Assembly (NCBI RefSeq): GCF_014898815.1
Contig: NW_026515455.1
Coordinates: 620,001-684,000, forward strand
Length of the DNA: 64,000 nt
Direction: 5' to 3'
Origin: Panonychus citri
Taxonomy: Eukaryota; Arthropoda; Arachnida; Trombidiformes; Tetranychidae
The position numbers and the translations under genes are program-made. Below, piece by piece: positions 12,724 to 25,074 of the stretch. The stretch's first letter is position 1, and the number at the start of each line of letters is the position of its first letter. Below the pieces are notes generated by a model. That model had not been told where the DNA came from, did no database searches, and worked only from the letters and a program-made list of their open reading frames with translations.

Positions 12724-15700
12724 CTTGGATTCCAATGCAACTAAACTGCACGAATTTTTATCAATAAAAGTAATTAAAAGTGAATTAAACCCGATAAATT
12801 GTATTTGTTTTAATATAAATTGATCACCACCAAGGATTATCAATATTCCAACTCAATTGAATGTCATGTTTGTTAGTTCAACCAAAAGTGGGCAAATGTA
12901 TTAACAATTTGTCCCTTATGGGGACTGAATATATCACGAAGAATTGAAAATTCTTGATAACAATTAAGTTTGACTAGAGAAAATTAGAAATAATCATGAG
13001 ATGATTTACATTTCAATCAATTTCAATGGATTGATTGAAAATTATTTAATTAATCAAATTATTTATCAAGTTTATAAAAATCTTGATAGTGGAACTTTTT
13101 TTCCTCATTATCTTAATTTGTCTAAAATAAATCTAATCATTGATCAATTTGATTTGGTTTGAAATGAATTGTTGATTAACCTTGATAGGATATTATATAT
13201 GTAATTAAATTGTTAAAAAGAGCCTTGAAAAGTTGATTCGTCAACAATTAACTTTGATTTTTGATCAGTCAATTTGATTCTATGTGATTTTTTAGTTCCA
13301 GCAAATTGTTGATTGAATAGCTAAATCTAGTTAATCAGCTGTAACTCTCAAACAATCAAATGTACATGATAATTTAACCATTGATTAATTGGATAGCTAT
13401 GACCAGTTAATTAAATAATCTCAAGACAATTAAAGATAATAAAACAATGACAACGTTGTACATAAATTGTAATTGAAGTTAACTGAATTAAATCAGCTGA
13501 TTGTTGATAATTTAAATTTTATTTATAGAATTAATAAAATCCTAATGAAAAGATATGATTATTTTAACAATTTTGATTAACTTTAATTGGTACGAAGGAT
13601 AAAGAGTTCTAAGTGATTAAGTTAATCATCTTTGTGAAAAGTGAAAAATAAAAGTCGCGAGGAAAAAAAAACTGATCAACTGTAATTTGTATTCTAATTG
13701 TGATTAGAATTAAGTAATTTATCAACACAATTACATATTCAACCATTAACTAGTGGTAATGATTTAAACCTTGATACTAATGATTAGTTGATTGTGACGA
13801 GACTGCGTAAGTAAACGTTAACTCAATTTCTTTATTGTTGTTTCATCGATTTTTCCGTTTAGGTGGATCAAGTTAATCATCATCATGGTAATAATAACAT
13901 TTAGATAAATAATAATGATGAAAATAATTGAGAATTGAATATTGTTCAGTAAAATTCAGTACATTAACCATGAAATTACATAGACATTGGAAAGGCGAAC
14001 CCATTTAACCATCAACACAATTTCACATTCATTTTCCTTATGTTGGTTAATCTGTTGGTAAATTGTCACCAAATTAATGTTTGTTAATCAGGTGAAATCA
14101 ATTAAATCCTTGTTACAATTGATATCGATCTAGTTGATTGTGTTTTTGATTCATCATTATCATGATTTCTTATCAATCTCATCAAATATTCAGCTGACAA
14201 TTAGTTTACATTCATTTACAATCAAATTATGATCAAAGTGAGTAAATTTTTTCTCTTAATTATTCAGCTAATTTATCCTTTATTAAGGTAAATCAATCAA
14301 CTAATTATTGACACTGAAAATCAATTCATCTAGTTAACATTTAAAAATTGTCTTGATCATTTAATTTCAATTAGCTTCAGATTCAAGGTTAATTTTATTA
14401 GGAGTTTGATACAACAATCAGTTAATCTGATTTAGGATTACAATCTAATTGTCTTGGTATCATTAAGTTTATTATTTTTCTATGACGAGTTTCAATTTTC
14501 CGATAAATGCTTCAGGCAATTGAAATTAAGAAAATTTATCATTAAGAAAAAGATTCACAATCAACTAAATGTTACAATCAAAAGCAAATCGTTATTTATT
14601 TGCTATTTTCTAAACATGAAAATTAATCACAATTTGATTAAAACAACAAACCATCTATTGAACATGTGATTAAATTGTTTATTCATTAGCAACCCTAAAT
14701 TTTGCAATCGTAATTAATTTTAGATCACAATTAACAATTACCCCCTTTGTTTTTGCCAGTGGATTAATTGCAATCAAGACTCCTATCAAAAGTGCTATTT
14801 ATTTTTACAACGATTAAGACAATTAGTGAGATCCATGAATAAATTGTTAACAGTTCATGGAATTGGACAATTTACTAATTGTCAAATATGATCAACCCTT
14901 TCTGATATTGAACAAATGACAAGAAAGACAATCAATGCTCAAGGTAATCGATAATTAAGTAAATAAACAATCAACAATAAGATTAGAGTTAAATACCTTG
15001 GAAAATCAGAGAAGATAGTTTTTAATTTAATCAGTTACAATCAATAATTAACCATGATGAGCAATTAAGATTCAACGATTAAAACTTTTGAAATTAATAA
15101 AAAGTTAAAGTTCATCTGATTAGTTAAATACCAATTAAAATGACATTTAATTGTGAGGTACAAATAATTAAATTTACTAATAAATTGACAGTTTACCAAG
15201 TAAATTATGCTGGTGTTTGTTGTATTACAATTAAATTTAATTGGCAAGGTCGTTGATTGAAATTAATTTATTAATATAAAGTTGAAAGTTCACCAAACTT
15301 TCAATTAAATGAAGAAAAGTTAAAAATAGAATCAAATTGTTAGAAATCAGATTAGATTAATCTTAATCATTGGAAAGTTACAATTATTTAAATTGAATGA
15401 ATTGAATCATATTCACTATTTGACCGTGAAACTGAATTAACTTAAATACATAATCAAAAAGTGAACAGATTAATTGTCAGGTTACTGGAATTAAATGAAC
15501 AACCAAAATTGAATCAAATTTAAATGTAAACAAACTACTAATTAGTGTCCTTGATATTTAACTAAATTAAAAGAAAAGTAAAGAAAAATTTATTACTATC
15601 AGTTAATCAATTGATAAATTAATTGACCAAATAAATTGCGAGTTAATCAAAACCTGATTAGCTGACATTTGACTTATTATGTATTAAGTATGACAACAAT

Positions 15701-16036
15701 TAATTGATTGTAATCATAACCAGTTGATAGATTAAAAATAGATGAGAAAAAAACTATTTAAAGTTTCAACAAATTCATTCACAATTAACAGTTGACCACA
15801 ATTCAATCAATGTTAATCATTAACAGTATTACCAACAAAGTGTTTACAATTTACTAGAAATTAGTTAATTTAATCAATTTTTCTATTGAGGTAAAACAGA
15901 AATGATTTGAAATTTGATTTCTTCCGATGTTGTTTAATTTAACAATCAATTCGCTTGATTGTTTATCTCATTCATCATCGCCATCATTTTAATCATCATT
16001 ATCCTAGTTAATTACTAATTTAATTGTTAATTTAAA

Positions 16037-16040
<4 letters not shown>

Positions 16041-16067
<27 letters not shown>
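16041..16067. repeat. (TC)n microsatellite
   Basis: A pure TC tract of about 27 bases, 220 bp upstream of the CRAL-TRIO start codon. Confidence 0.95.
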
Positions 16068-16288
16068 TTTCACTTCCCTTTTTCTAGGAACCAGTTTTCA
16101 TGATTAAATTAACTTGATCATTAACTTGATCGGGAAAATTTTACTTTGAGCAACGTTCAGTTCACTGAAATTTTATTCAACAATCAACGTTCAACGAATC
16201 AACAACAATCAGAGTTAATTTTTGTGCATCTTTTCCAAGTGAATTAATTGTATTCAGAGTGTTTTCGAATCACAATTAATTAAGCAAA

Positions 16289-17281
16289 ATGGAGATTACA
16301 AGTGAAGAGATGGAATCAATTGTAACAATTAGAAATCGGATTATGGAGGAATCATTGACCGATACCGAAGCGTTTGACCAATGTGACCTCAAGCGTATTG
16401 GTGACGATTTATATGTGAAAAGATTTCTCGATGAACGATATGGGAAAGTTAAAGACGCGATTAAAATGTTATCGGATTGTCTTCGTTGGCGAAAATCGTT
16501 TGGTGTAAATACGATGAAAAGTTCTGATTTTCCGAAGGAAATTTTTCGAGTTGGTGAATTACACGAATTTTATAAGGATAAAAATAATATAACAACTTTA
16601 TATTTGCGAATCGAGAGACATCGAGCTCTTTCGGGCTGGATGCCGATGATTAAGCGATACATCGTCTTCATGATTGAACGTGCAGAGAAACAGGCAGCAC
16701 GTAATGGCCATGGAATCGGTCTAGTAGTTGATGCTCGTCGAGGAAGCATTTCAAATGTGGAAATTGAATTGGACTTTTTTGCCGTTAAGACGATTCTCAA
16801 CTATTATCCCGGTTCTCTTCAATATCTCGCCGTCTACGAGATCCCATGGCTTCTAATGGCCATTCTCAAACTGGTCAAGTCTTGGTTTCCAGCTCAGTAT
16901 CAGAATAAATTTCATTTCCTCAACCCAAACAATATCGACAATTTCTTAGGACTGGACAATGTTCCCGATTACATGGGTGGTACCAGGCCGATGTTGTGGC
17001 CTGAGGAAGTTTTCACTTCACCTTCGACGGAAGAGTTAGAGGCCAAGGGTGACCTTCCCAAAGGGTCAACCAATTTAGTTAGAACTTGTTATGCTTCAGC
17101 CTTACAAGATTTCCAGGATTGTCCAGATAAGCAAATTTTGAAAACAATTAACTTTGATCAAGATCATCTCGATAAAGTTGATCAAGTTAATCCGATTGTT
17201 GGTGAAACAATTGTCGATATTGTTACAAATAATCAACAGATTACCAGTGGAGCCAACGGAGAGATCATGGTTTCTTCATAA
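16289..17281 (+). CDS. CRAL-TRIO (Sec14-like) domain protein
   Basis: A single-exon gene of 330 residues with a Sec14/CRAL-TRIO fold, expected to bind and transfer a hydrophobic lipid. The N-terminal CRAL-TRIO_N helices are seen at about residues 38-75 (DDLYVKRFLDERYGKVKDAI). The lipid-binding lobe runs from about 95 to 232: YLRIERHRA, GLVVDARRGSISN, FFAVKTILNYYPGSLQYLAVYEIPW and WFPAQYQNKFHFLN. The order and spacing resemble the CRAL-TRIO half of MOSPD2 (motile sperm domain protein 2). However, the C-terminal 95 residues show neither an MSP domain nor a membrane anchor, so this is a stand-alone version or a distant relative. The ATG follows AAAAT and the frame stays open to TAA at 17279. The lipid ligand cannot be told. 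Confidence 0.85.
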   Translation: MEITSEEMESIVTIRNRIMEESLTDTEAFDQCDLKRIGDDLYVKRFLDERYGKVKDAIKMLSDCLRWRKSFGVNTMKSSDFPKEIFRVGELHEFYKDKNNITTLYLRIERHRALSGWMPMIKRYIVFMIERAEKQAARNGHGIGLVVDARRGSISNVEIELDFFAVKTILNYYPGSLQYLAVYEIPWLLMAILKLVKSWFPAQYQNKFHFLNPNNIDNFLGLDNVPDYMGGTRPMLWPEEVFTSPSTEELEAKGDLPKGSTNLVRTCYASALQDFQDCPDKQILKTINFDQDHLDKVDQVNPIVGETIVDIVTNNQQITSGANGEIMVSS

Positions 17282-18351
17282 CTCTCATTCTTGATTGACT
17301 CTATTGATTAACTTAATCACTTAATTACTAATCTTAATCATTTACTTTACTATTATAATCCAATTTGTAATAGTTACTTTTATATATTAACTATTTCAAA
17401 CAAAAACTTTTCTATCTTATTTAATTTCAATTGTTAATTCGAGTATGATTAACTTGATTATTTTGAATATACATTTTTCTTGATCAAATGTATTGATTGT
17501 GAGAAGACAAATTGTTAATTAACTATTTATTCAACTGATTAAGACTCAATTGTTTATCTATCTCTAAGTAATCAACACCTCAACTATTATATTATTGAAA
17601 ATACATTATTTTAATTATCATATGGTATTTGATAATAAATTTATCCTTAATTACAATCAACTGAATCTAAAACAATTCCTTATACAAATCGTATCATATC
17701 AATTAGCTGATTGCTATCGATCAATTATATTAACAGTGATTGGAATTGATTTGTTGGTAAAAACAAATCGATTCCTATGGTTAATTAATAAGCTTTTAAA
17801 TTACTCTTCTTTTCTGTTGAATCATTGATTGTAGAAAAATGTTTGTTAATTGTTAAGAATTAAAAGGAAGATGATTTATAAATTATGATTAGTGTGATGT
17901 TGATTATGATAATTATGAGAATAGGAAGGAATGAAAATTAATGATTAAGCGGAAGTTAATTAGGTTTCCAATGAATTGACAGAAACACGTTACACCAATT
18001 TACGTTTCCGTTTTCGCTTCAATTGATCATAGTATTGATTGTTTGACTGATTAACCATTGACCATTTAATTGACTCGCCTCTGAGTAAATCACTTAAATT
18101 GTAATCACAATCAAATGTAATTTAATCAAATTGAATCAGGTCAAAAGGAGTTAAAGAGTTGATTAAAACAACAGCGACTCTCAAACTTTTTTTGATCTCA
18201 TCTTCAACTCGATGAGATAAAATCAATTGTAATTGTGATACAATCAAAGTTAATTCATCTTAATTGTTTTCCTAATCATCACTCAGACAATAATTCATCA
18301 ATCATCATCATATTTTTAGACTAAATCAACAAAATCAACAACAACAACAAT
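17282..18351. other. Spacer between CRAL-TRIO gene and secreted-protein gene
   Basis: About 1.07 kb of AT-rich DNA. The 17595-17828 frame is Ile/Leu/Asn-rich and looks random. The right end, with CAACAACAACAAT just before the ATG at 18352, looks like a short 5' UTR. Confidence 0.5.
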
Positions 18352-19164
18352 ATGAAACAATTAACTTTATTAATCTCAGTTATCATTTTTTTATTAACTT
18401 TAATTTCATCAACTTATGGTAAGTTTAAAAATCTTAATCAATTATTTACATGTAATTATCTTTGATGATTTCTTTCATTTAATTAATTCAACTTCAACTT
18501 TAGCTGTAGGTAAATGTATCAATGGGAAAGATCAAACTGAATGGGCTAAACAAATGGTCGGTAAAATGGGCTTTGATGACACTAAGCCCGTTCGTTTACC
18601 TCGAAGACTTCTAGGTGATGTTTATCTGAAACGGGGATTTATTAACGGCATGGACTCGGTCAGTTTGTCCCAAGAACCCGTTCTGTTGATCTGCCATAAT
18701 GATACAATAGGAGCGATACAATTGAAATTGGTTGTTGAAAATGTGACCTTCCATTACGATTGGGTTTACGGCGACGATGAAAGTTGGGGAATAGCTAAGA
18801 CTCCCGCTCAGCGGTTGTACATTGATATTGATATCGAACAGGTAAGTTACTGTTGATTTTTGTTTTCTTTTAGATTCTTGGATTAATTGAATTAAATTAA
18901 TTTCCATTGTTGTTGGTTAAATAGTCCGAAGAATCAAAGAAACCCGTGATGCTTGGTATGTACATTACGAAAATCACAAATACCAAATTCGCGGTTGAAG
19001 TTAATGGTTCAAAAGATCGTATGTCCGATGCTTTCGATCATCGATATCAAGTGGCCTTAGTTACTCGAACCTTTATCGCTCGCGATGCTGGTCTAGCAAT
19101 TACCATGGAAATCTCACCGAAAGTGACCGATTATCTTTTTTATAATAAGTTAGAAGTTGAATGA
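18352..19164 (+). CDS. Secreted protein of unknown function, 214 aa
   Basis: Three exons, 18352-18418, 18504-18841 and 18925-19164, join in phase to 214 residues. Exon 1 alone encodes a signal peptide (MKQLTLLISVIIFLLTLISS), and the 85-bp intron falls at its end. The mature protein is 190 residues or so, with only two cysteines noticed (GKCINGK and LLICHND), a possible N-glycosylation site NVT, and no membrane segment. Alternating hydrophobic stretches (GAIQLKLVVENVTFHYDWVYG, then IDIDIEQ) suggest a beta-rich fold. The pattern of a GDVYLKRGFINGMDS strand followed by a second long strand faintly recalls mite group 7 allergens of the lipid-binding (JHBP-like) superfamily, but that is a weak inference from memory. 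The gene itself is convincing; the family is not identified. Confidence 0.75.
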
Positions 19165-19418
19165 ACAATTAATCAACTGTTTGTATTACCAAAAATTGCA
19201 ACTAATGTCACAAGAATAACAATTAAAGAGATTTAATTGCTTACCTATTTTTCATTCTTATTAAATGAATCAAATTGTTGGAATCAGAATATTTTTCAAA
19301 CAATATATATTGTTAATAATTTCGTCTTTTCTTTAAGGTAGTCGTTTGTTTTTTACAATTTTACCAATTGAGTCTAAGTTATTAGGATTCTGATTCTCGA
19401 GTGATGTTTTTGTTTTTC

Positions 19419-22400
19419 TCATTTTCGTACACATGATTTAGAGATAAAGTAAACTTTAACAGGAGCATTATTAGATAGGAATGAGATTGATTGTTGATTG
19501 CTCGAAGTGACAAATGAAAATGTTGGATTGGATGTTAATGTTTGCACAGGCACCGCCGTTAAAATTGGAGCTAAAGTTGATACACAAGTCGATGTCAGCG
19601 TCGGTATCGAGGTTTGGGTTGATATCGACGATACTGAGACTGGTGTCAATAATGGTATGGTTGGTGTCGATGTAGATGACAGTTGATTTGTCTGCTGTTG
19701 AGAGTGTGACTGAATAGCTTGAATTGGAGCAGGAAGAATAGGTTTCAATATTTGATGTTGAACAGTTGAAGCGGCTTGTTTTTGACTCGAAGATTGTATT
19801 ATTTGGGTGACTGGTTGTTTAGTTTCAAATGAATTTAAAATCGATTTGCCGAAAAGGGTTTGACCAGGGGCAGAGGGAAGAATAATTTGTTGGGTCTCTA
19901 GATGAGTCGATCCTAATTTAGGAGCAATTGGTTTGGTTGTTGATGAAGTAATAGTTATATTACTGGGAAGGTTACTTGTAGCTTTGGTTGTTAAACTGAG
20001 AAAATGTTGAACATTATCGATATTTTTTCCAGTATTTGCAACAGATGAAGTCACTATTGGAGTCACTTTCATCGTTGAATTGACAGATTTTGCTGGTCGA
20101 ATCTGTTTAACCTGAGATCCTTTCTCTCCAGAAATTAGTGATGTAAATGATTCCAATCTTGTTGAAATTAATGCAGTTTGATTTGGGACAATCTTCTCAA
20201 AACCAGGTAAAATTTGATTTGACGTTGGCATCGGGGCGATGGTCATGGTTCCACCAGAATAACCAATTGGTTTACCAGAAAGATTAGATGAAGTTAATCC
20301 TAAATCACCAGAGTCCGGCTCTTTCTTAACCACCTTAAGTCTATGAGTTTTTTTCTTAAAAGCTGGTGAGGCAATTGAAAGACGTTGTAAACTAGAAGAG
20401 CTCAGATTGATATTTGGTAAAGTATTTGTGGTTGTGGTACTTATAGTAGATGAAAAAGAGAGTGTGATGGAAGCGGTGGTTGTAAGAGTAGAAATCGAAC
20501 TTGAATTAAGTGTGATGCCTGATGAAGATGATGAAGGAGTTGTTGCAAGAGTTAAACCTGGAATAATAGAATTGAAATTGCTCGAACTGATTGATGTCGA
20601 TGTTGATGGAGCGGCGATTGAAGCTTTAACAGGAGCATTATTAGATAGGAATGAGATTGATTGTTGATTGCTCGAAGTGACAAATGAAAACGTTGGAGTT
20701 GATGTTGATGTTTGCACAGGTACCGATGTTAAAGTTGGAGCTAAAGTTGATACACAAGTCGATGTCAGCGTCGGTATCGAGGTTTGGGTTGATATCGACG
20801 ATACTGAGACTGGTGTTAATAATGGTATGGTTGGTGCTAATGTAGATGACAGTTGAGTTGTTTGCTGTTGAGGTTGTTGTGATAATGTTGATTGTTGAGG
20901 TGATGTTGTGTTTAAAATATTTGATGAGTTTGTTTCAAATTGAGATTCACCAGTTTTGGGTACTGAACCAAGGGCGGATTTGTTTGCTTTGGCACTGAGC
21001 TGTGGTTTACCTGATAGATTTGTGACATTTGTGACATTATTAATTCTAGAAAAGTTTCAATTGTAGTTGAAATGGAAGGAGTTTGTGTTATTGATGAAGG
21101 AGAAGGTGAAGATGAACAAGATTTCCTTTGAGTTTTATTTAAAATTCTTTTCGCTTTTGCTGCAGCTACTTGAACTTCATGAAGTCGCTCGAACTCCTCT
21201 TCAGTTCGATTTCGGTGAAGATAAATCCAAACTTTACGATTAACATCATATTTAACACATGGATCTTTCTCATAATGTAACCTATCCAAAGCTCCACTAA
21301 CAATTGCATTAACTTGCTGCTCGGAAACAGTAGGCAATAAATATTGAGAGTCTTTCAACAGTTCACAAATATCGGCTCGAGTACCTTCACCATTGGGCAG
21401 TCGAGCTGCAGCATCTCTAACTAGACTTAGAAGTGTAACAAAAGGAGGTCTATCTTTCGTTAATAATGAATGTTCACGCGCTTTATTGGGACTAGCAGCG
21501 TGAGGTGCAGTTCCTCCGACCCCACAACCTTTGACTGGTCCAACGACACTAGTATAACCATGGATCGTGAATGTGAAAGCTTTATGAGGTTTCTTATATC
21601 TTAAAGCTTCTTGATCACGATAACATTGTTTTTCCTCATCAGATGAACATCTTACTGTCCATGTTGTCGGACAAATAGCCGGTGGAATAGGTTGAGAAGG
21701 ATCCATTAAACTGGTTGTTCTCTTTTTATCCTTTTCCTCGAGCCAATCATTACATAGAGCGATTAAAATATCATCTGTATCTCTATTAACGCCAATCCAT
21801 TGCCATAATTGATTCTTCTCTTTATAATCAACCAATGGAATCATGTCAGGAGGAGGAAAAACTTCACTCAGATAATTCATCGCTGATTGAACCATTTCAT
21901 AGCTCCAATTAACTTTGCTTTGATCGATTGTTCTCAGCTTTTCCTTGACTAATTCTTCTAATTTGTGTAATGTTAATTTACGATCTGTTGAAGAGCTCAT
22001 GTAGAAAATATCACGTATAAGTGAAAAGAATGAAGATGGAGGATTTTCACAGAGAGATTGTGGTTGTGTTGCTATTTCAGGATCAATAATTGTTTGATCC
22101 GTTTTAACCATTAATTGTTGTGGTTGAGGTGATGGTTGTTGAGTCTGATGGGGTAGTGATGTTTTGGGTTGCACAAAAGAAGCGATCGTTGGCTGGATGG
22201 ATGGGGTTGTAGTCGATGATTGGGTTAATGTTGCGATTGCTAGAGGATTAGAAGTTGTTGTAGTTATTGTTGAAATTGGAGTTGTAACATTAATAGAGAT
22301 TGTGTTTGATACAATTGTTGATGCCGAGGATGAAGGTGAAAAGTCAACGAAGGTTCCAGGGGTTGATGATGAGGCTACATTAGGAAGCGATGAACTAAAG

Positions 22401-24061
22401 TGCGGTGAGTGAGGCCTTGAGATGAGAGACGAAAATGATGTAGCAGGGGTTGGATTAGATGTCGTCGATGAGAGAGAAAGAGGAGGCAAGGGAAACGAAT
22501 GAGGAGGCGAATCATTGTCAAAATCGAAAATGTCCAATGGTTCTCGTTTAATGAAATTAGTGTTGAGAAGTGTTGTTGTGCTTTGACTCTTCTTTGGTGG
22601 TGAAACATTTCCACAATTGTGCGAAAATAATTGGGATGAACTTAATGATGTTTGAGATGAATTGGATGCAACAATTGATGTCGATGAAGTGGTCGCAGTT
22701 GATGGTGAAGGTTTAGATTTCTTTCTATTGATTGAGTTTAATGGTGAAGAGTTGGGATGTACTTTTTTATTTTTAAAGAATAAAATTTTCTCATAAATTT
22801 CATCGCCAGAATCATTGGCGACCCGAGAAATAATATCTTTCAATGTTATATTGCTGAAATCCATGGTTGGATCATCAGTTCCATCATTTCTTTTTCTTCT
22901 GAATTTCTTCATCATACTCAAGTATTCATCTCGAGAAGAGGACATCATATCAATATTTGCTCTACTACGAGAACCAATCAGACTAATTGAGTCTTCATGG
23001 GAAGATTCTGTACGCAAAGGTTTAACATCTATTGGAAGAAATTGATTTAGAAAAATAATAAAATTAATATTCAACACTCATAGTAACAGTTAATGTTATC
23101 AAAACATTACAAATATGAATATCAAGCAATCAGGTTATCCTTTTATGAGGTAGCAAAACATATGAGACTCTATATGAACTAAATATTTGACAGCTAAGGA
23201 AATATGAGTTAATTGTCAATCGATTAATTAAAACAACAGTCTTGAGAGTTGTTTAATTTGAAGATTTTCATTTTTTATGAATTGTAATACTTGAGGCCTG
23301 AATTTGAATGGTAACCTAACCTAACAAATACACTAAAAGATCACTTTTTTGCTTGATATTCAATTTGAATTCAATTGTGTTGGATTCATACCTAATTCCA
23401 GGTCACTATCATCGTCTGTAGTATTGTATTCATCTTCGGGGAACAATTTTTTAATCTCCATTTTGTACCTTTCCTTGACTTTATGTGATCTAAGAAGTAA
23501 TTTTCTTCTCTTATGTAGACCGAGGTTTCCATTTTTGGGAACTAGTTTACTTTTGGCTTTCTGATATGTTACTGAATTGATACCATAGGGCGATGAATTA
23601 GCGGCTGCTTCGAAGAGTATCCGTCTTTTTGTTAAAATTTCTGTCAACAATTTACATTGGTATTTTTGTTCTTGAATTAGATAAGCTCGCCTTTTAAGTT
23701 GATTGACTTCTTCATAAGTTTTTAAGAGATCCGGAGATGTACGTTGAAGTTTGAGTTGATAATAAATATCATCCATTGGATTGTCATCAAACCTTTTCAA
23801 CTGACCATTAAACAATAAACGAACGGTGTCCTCTTTTTCATGGACATCAAAAGATTTAGGTAAAAATTTATCAAGAATTTCACGTTTCTTGTAATCATCG
23901 ACCATTGACCACAGATCATTATCACCAATTATACTGTCAAACAGGCTCTTGTCAGACAACAGTTCACTTGGTATTTGGTTAATAGAAGTGACAAGAGAAG
24001 ATGAGATCAAAGAATCTGAGCCGGACGCTGATGATGAGGACAAACCAATATTATTGTTCAT
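19419..24061 (-). CDS. NFRKB: NFRKB, INO80 chromatin-remodelling complex subunit
   Basis: Nuclear factor related to kappa-B-binding protein, the INO80G subunit of the INO80 remodeller. Exon 1 is 24061-23392 and ends in phase 1. Exon 2 starts at 23028 and runs to TGA at 19419. The N-terminal DEUBAD-type region is in exon 1 (LPKSFDVHEKEDTVRLLFNG, NQLKRRAYL). The winged-helix-like domain includes HKAFTFTIHGYTSVVGPVKG, LSLVRDAAARLPNGEGTRAD and DRLHYEKDPCVKYDV with KVWIYLHRNRTEEEFERLH, all close to vertebrate NFRKB. A Ser/Thr/Gln-rich tail follows. The frame changes near 21010-21065. Adding one T to the TTTT run (plus-strand A run 21050-21053) gives one continuous 1426-residue protein. An intron 21010-20865 with a good CAG|GTAAAC donor also restores the frame. 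The tail carries a 249-bp in-frame duplication. Confidence 0.93.
19454..19702 (-). repeat. NFRKB internal duplication, distal copy
   Basis: About 249 bp nearly identical (roughly 95% by eye) to 20624-20872, offset by exactly 1170 bp, or 390 codons. It encodes the last Thr/Ser/Pro-rich segment of NFRKB, ending in NNAPVK just before the divergent last residues and the stop. Confidence 0.9.
20624..20872 (-). repeat. NFRKB internal duplication, proximal copy
   Basis: Upstream copy (in gene orientation) of the duplicated segment. Both copies read SFVTSSNQQSISFLSNNAPVK at their C-terminal side. Most differences are single substitutions, with no indel that breaks the frame. Confidence 0.9.
23029..23391 (-). 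other. NFRKB intron 1
   Basis: A 363-bp intron with a G|GTATGA donor and CCAATAG acceptor in gene orientation. The phase-1 junction makes a GAT codon. Nothing further is recognised in it. Confidence 0.8.
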
Positions 24062-25074
24062 CACTTCGGAAAACCAGGAAGAAGCAGAAAATGTTTCTTT
24101 ATCACAATTAACTTAAATAAAACACTTAATTTAATTAGAAATCTCTAAACATGATTCCAAATCAGGATCTTTGTTCAATCCAAGAAAAAGAAAACAAAAA
24201 CAAGGGACCGTTGAAAAATCTCATCTCGAGTTCTATTCTATTCTATTGAATCGATGAGCCCGCGCTTCACTTAAGCGCCAATTCATTTGATCCTTTATTT
24301 GCTTCATTAACTAAATTGTCTCAATTAAATTCAATTGTCTACGATGAGACTGATGGAAAAATTGATTCAAATCCTCGATAAAAAGCTAATTTAACTTTCA
24401 ATTTCTACTTTATTTTGTTCATGTATTTTACAAATGTACCAATCAAATTAACGTTGATTGTTTTACCTTTATTTTGGTAATTGACTAAACAATTAAAAGA
24501 TATCATATTAATATTTGTCCAATCGTTAGTTTTTATTATTGTTTTTTGCTTTGTTTTAGTTGTTGTCCTTATACAATGACAAGTAAATAATAATAATTGT
24601 ACTTTTTAATGGTTTAATCAGCTGACCAATGATCAATTGAAAATCAATGGTATTAAGCTTAAAAATTATAATTATTTAATTGAATAAAGTAAGGTCATAA
24701 AGATTGAGTAGTCAGACTACAATAGATTGAATAATTTAAGCAATAGTAGTAATAGTGATAGTAGTAATTTAAGCAATTAGAGTAATTGATTTCATCTTGT
24801 TCAAAGTTAAAGTTCAAAGTTAAATTGTTAATATTTATGTCGATTATTTGAAAATGAAAAGTTATTATTTACAAAAGTTGATTATTTTTATTGACATGTT
24901 TTATGATTGTGACGATGAAATGATAATTAGTTGCTTAATTGTTCTGTATGATTGTAGGTTTTTAAGTTATTTGATGTTTTTATTAAAGTTTTTTTTTGTT
25001 TTTTTTTTGAGATGAGTTGAGATGAATTGATTAATTGATTTTAACTTTTGTTTTATAATAAACAATTTCCAAAC
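24062..25074. other. Spacer between NFRKB 5' end and SPT6 3' end
   Basis: About 1 kb. The first 250 bp next to NFRKB contain a less AT-rich patch (CCCGCGCTTC... and AAGCGCC near 24260-24280) and probably the promoter. The right side is the SPT6 3' UTR, with a poly(A) signal candidate at 24979-24984. No gene is seen. Confidence 0.5.
24979..24984 (-). terminator. Candidate poly(A) signal of SPT6
   Basis: AATAAA on the minus strand, about 91 bp downstream of the SPT6 stop codon, followed by T-rich plus-strand sequence. Position supports it; usage is not proven. Confidence 0.45.

Larger units (their letters stand above)
12574..16288. other. 3.7-kb divergent intergenic spacer
   Basis: The THOC3 promoter lies at the left and the CRAL-TRIO gene 5' region at the right. 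The rest is AT-rich sequence full of CAATTAAC and ATTGATTAA words. Short open frames at 14454-14669 and 15065-15247 have lysine/isoleucine/asparagine-biased composition and look random. I see no RNA gene or transposon. Confidence 0.6.

Noticed and set aside
19498..20856. Two similar plus-strand Val/Asp-rich frames (19498-19686 and 20668-20856)
   Set aside because: They are antisense shadows of the duplicated NFRKB segment. Their likeness comes from the DNA duplication, not from a separate gene pair.
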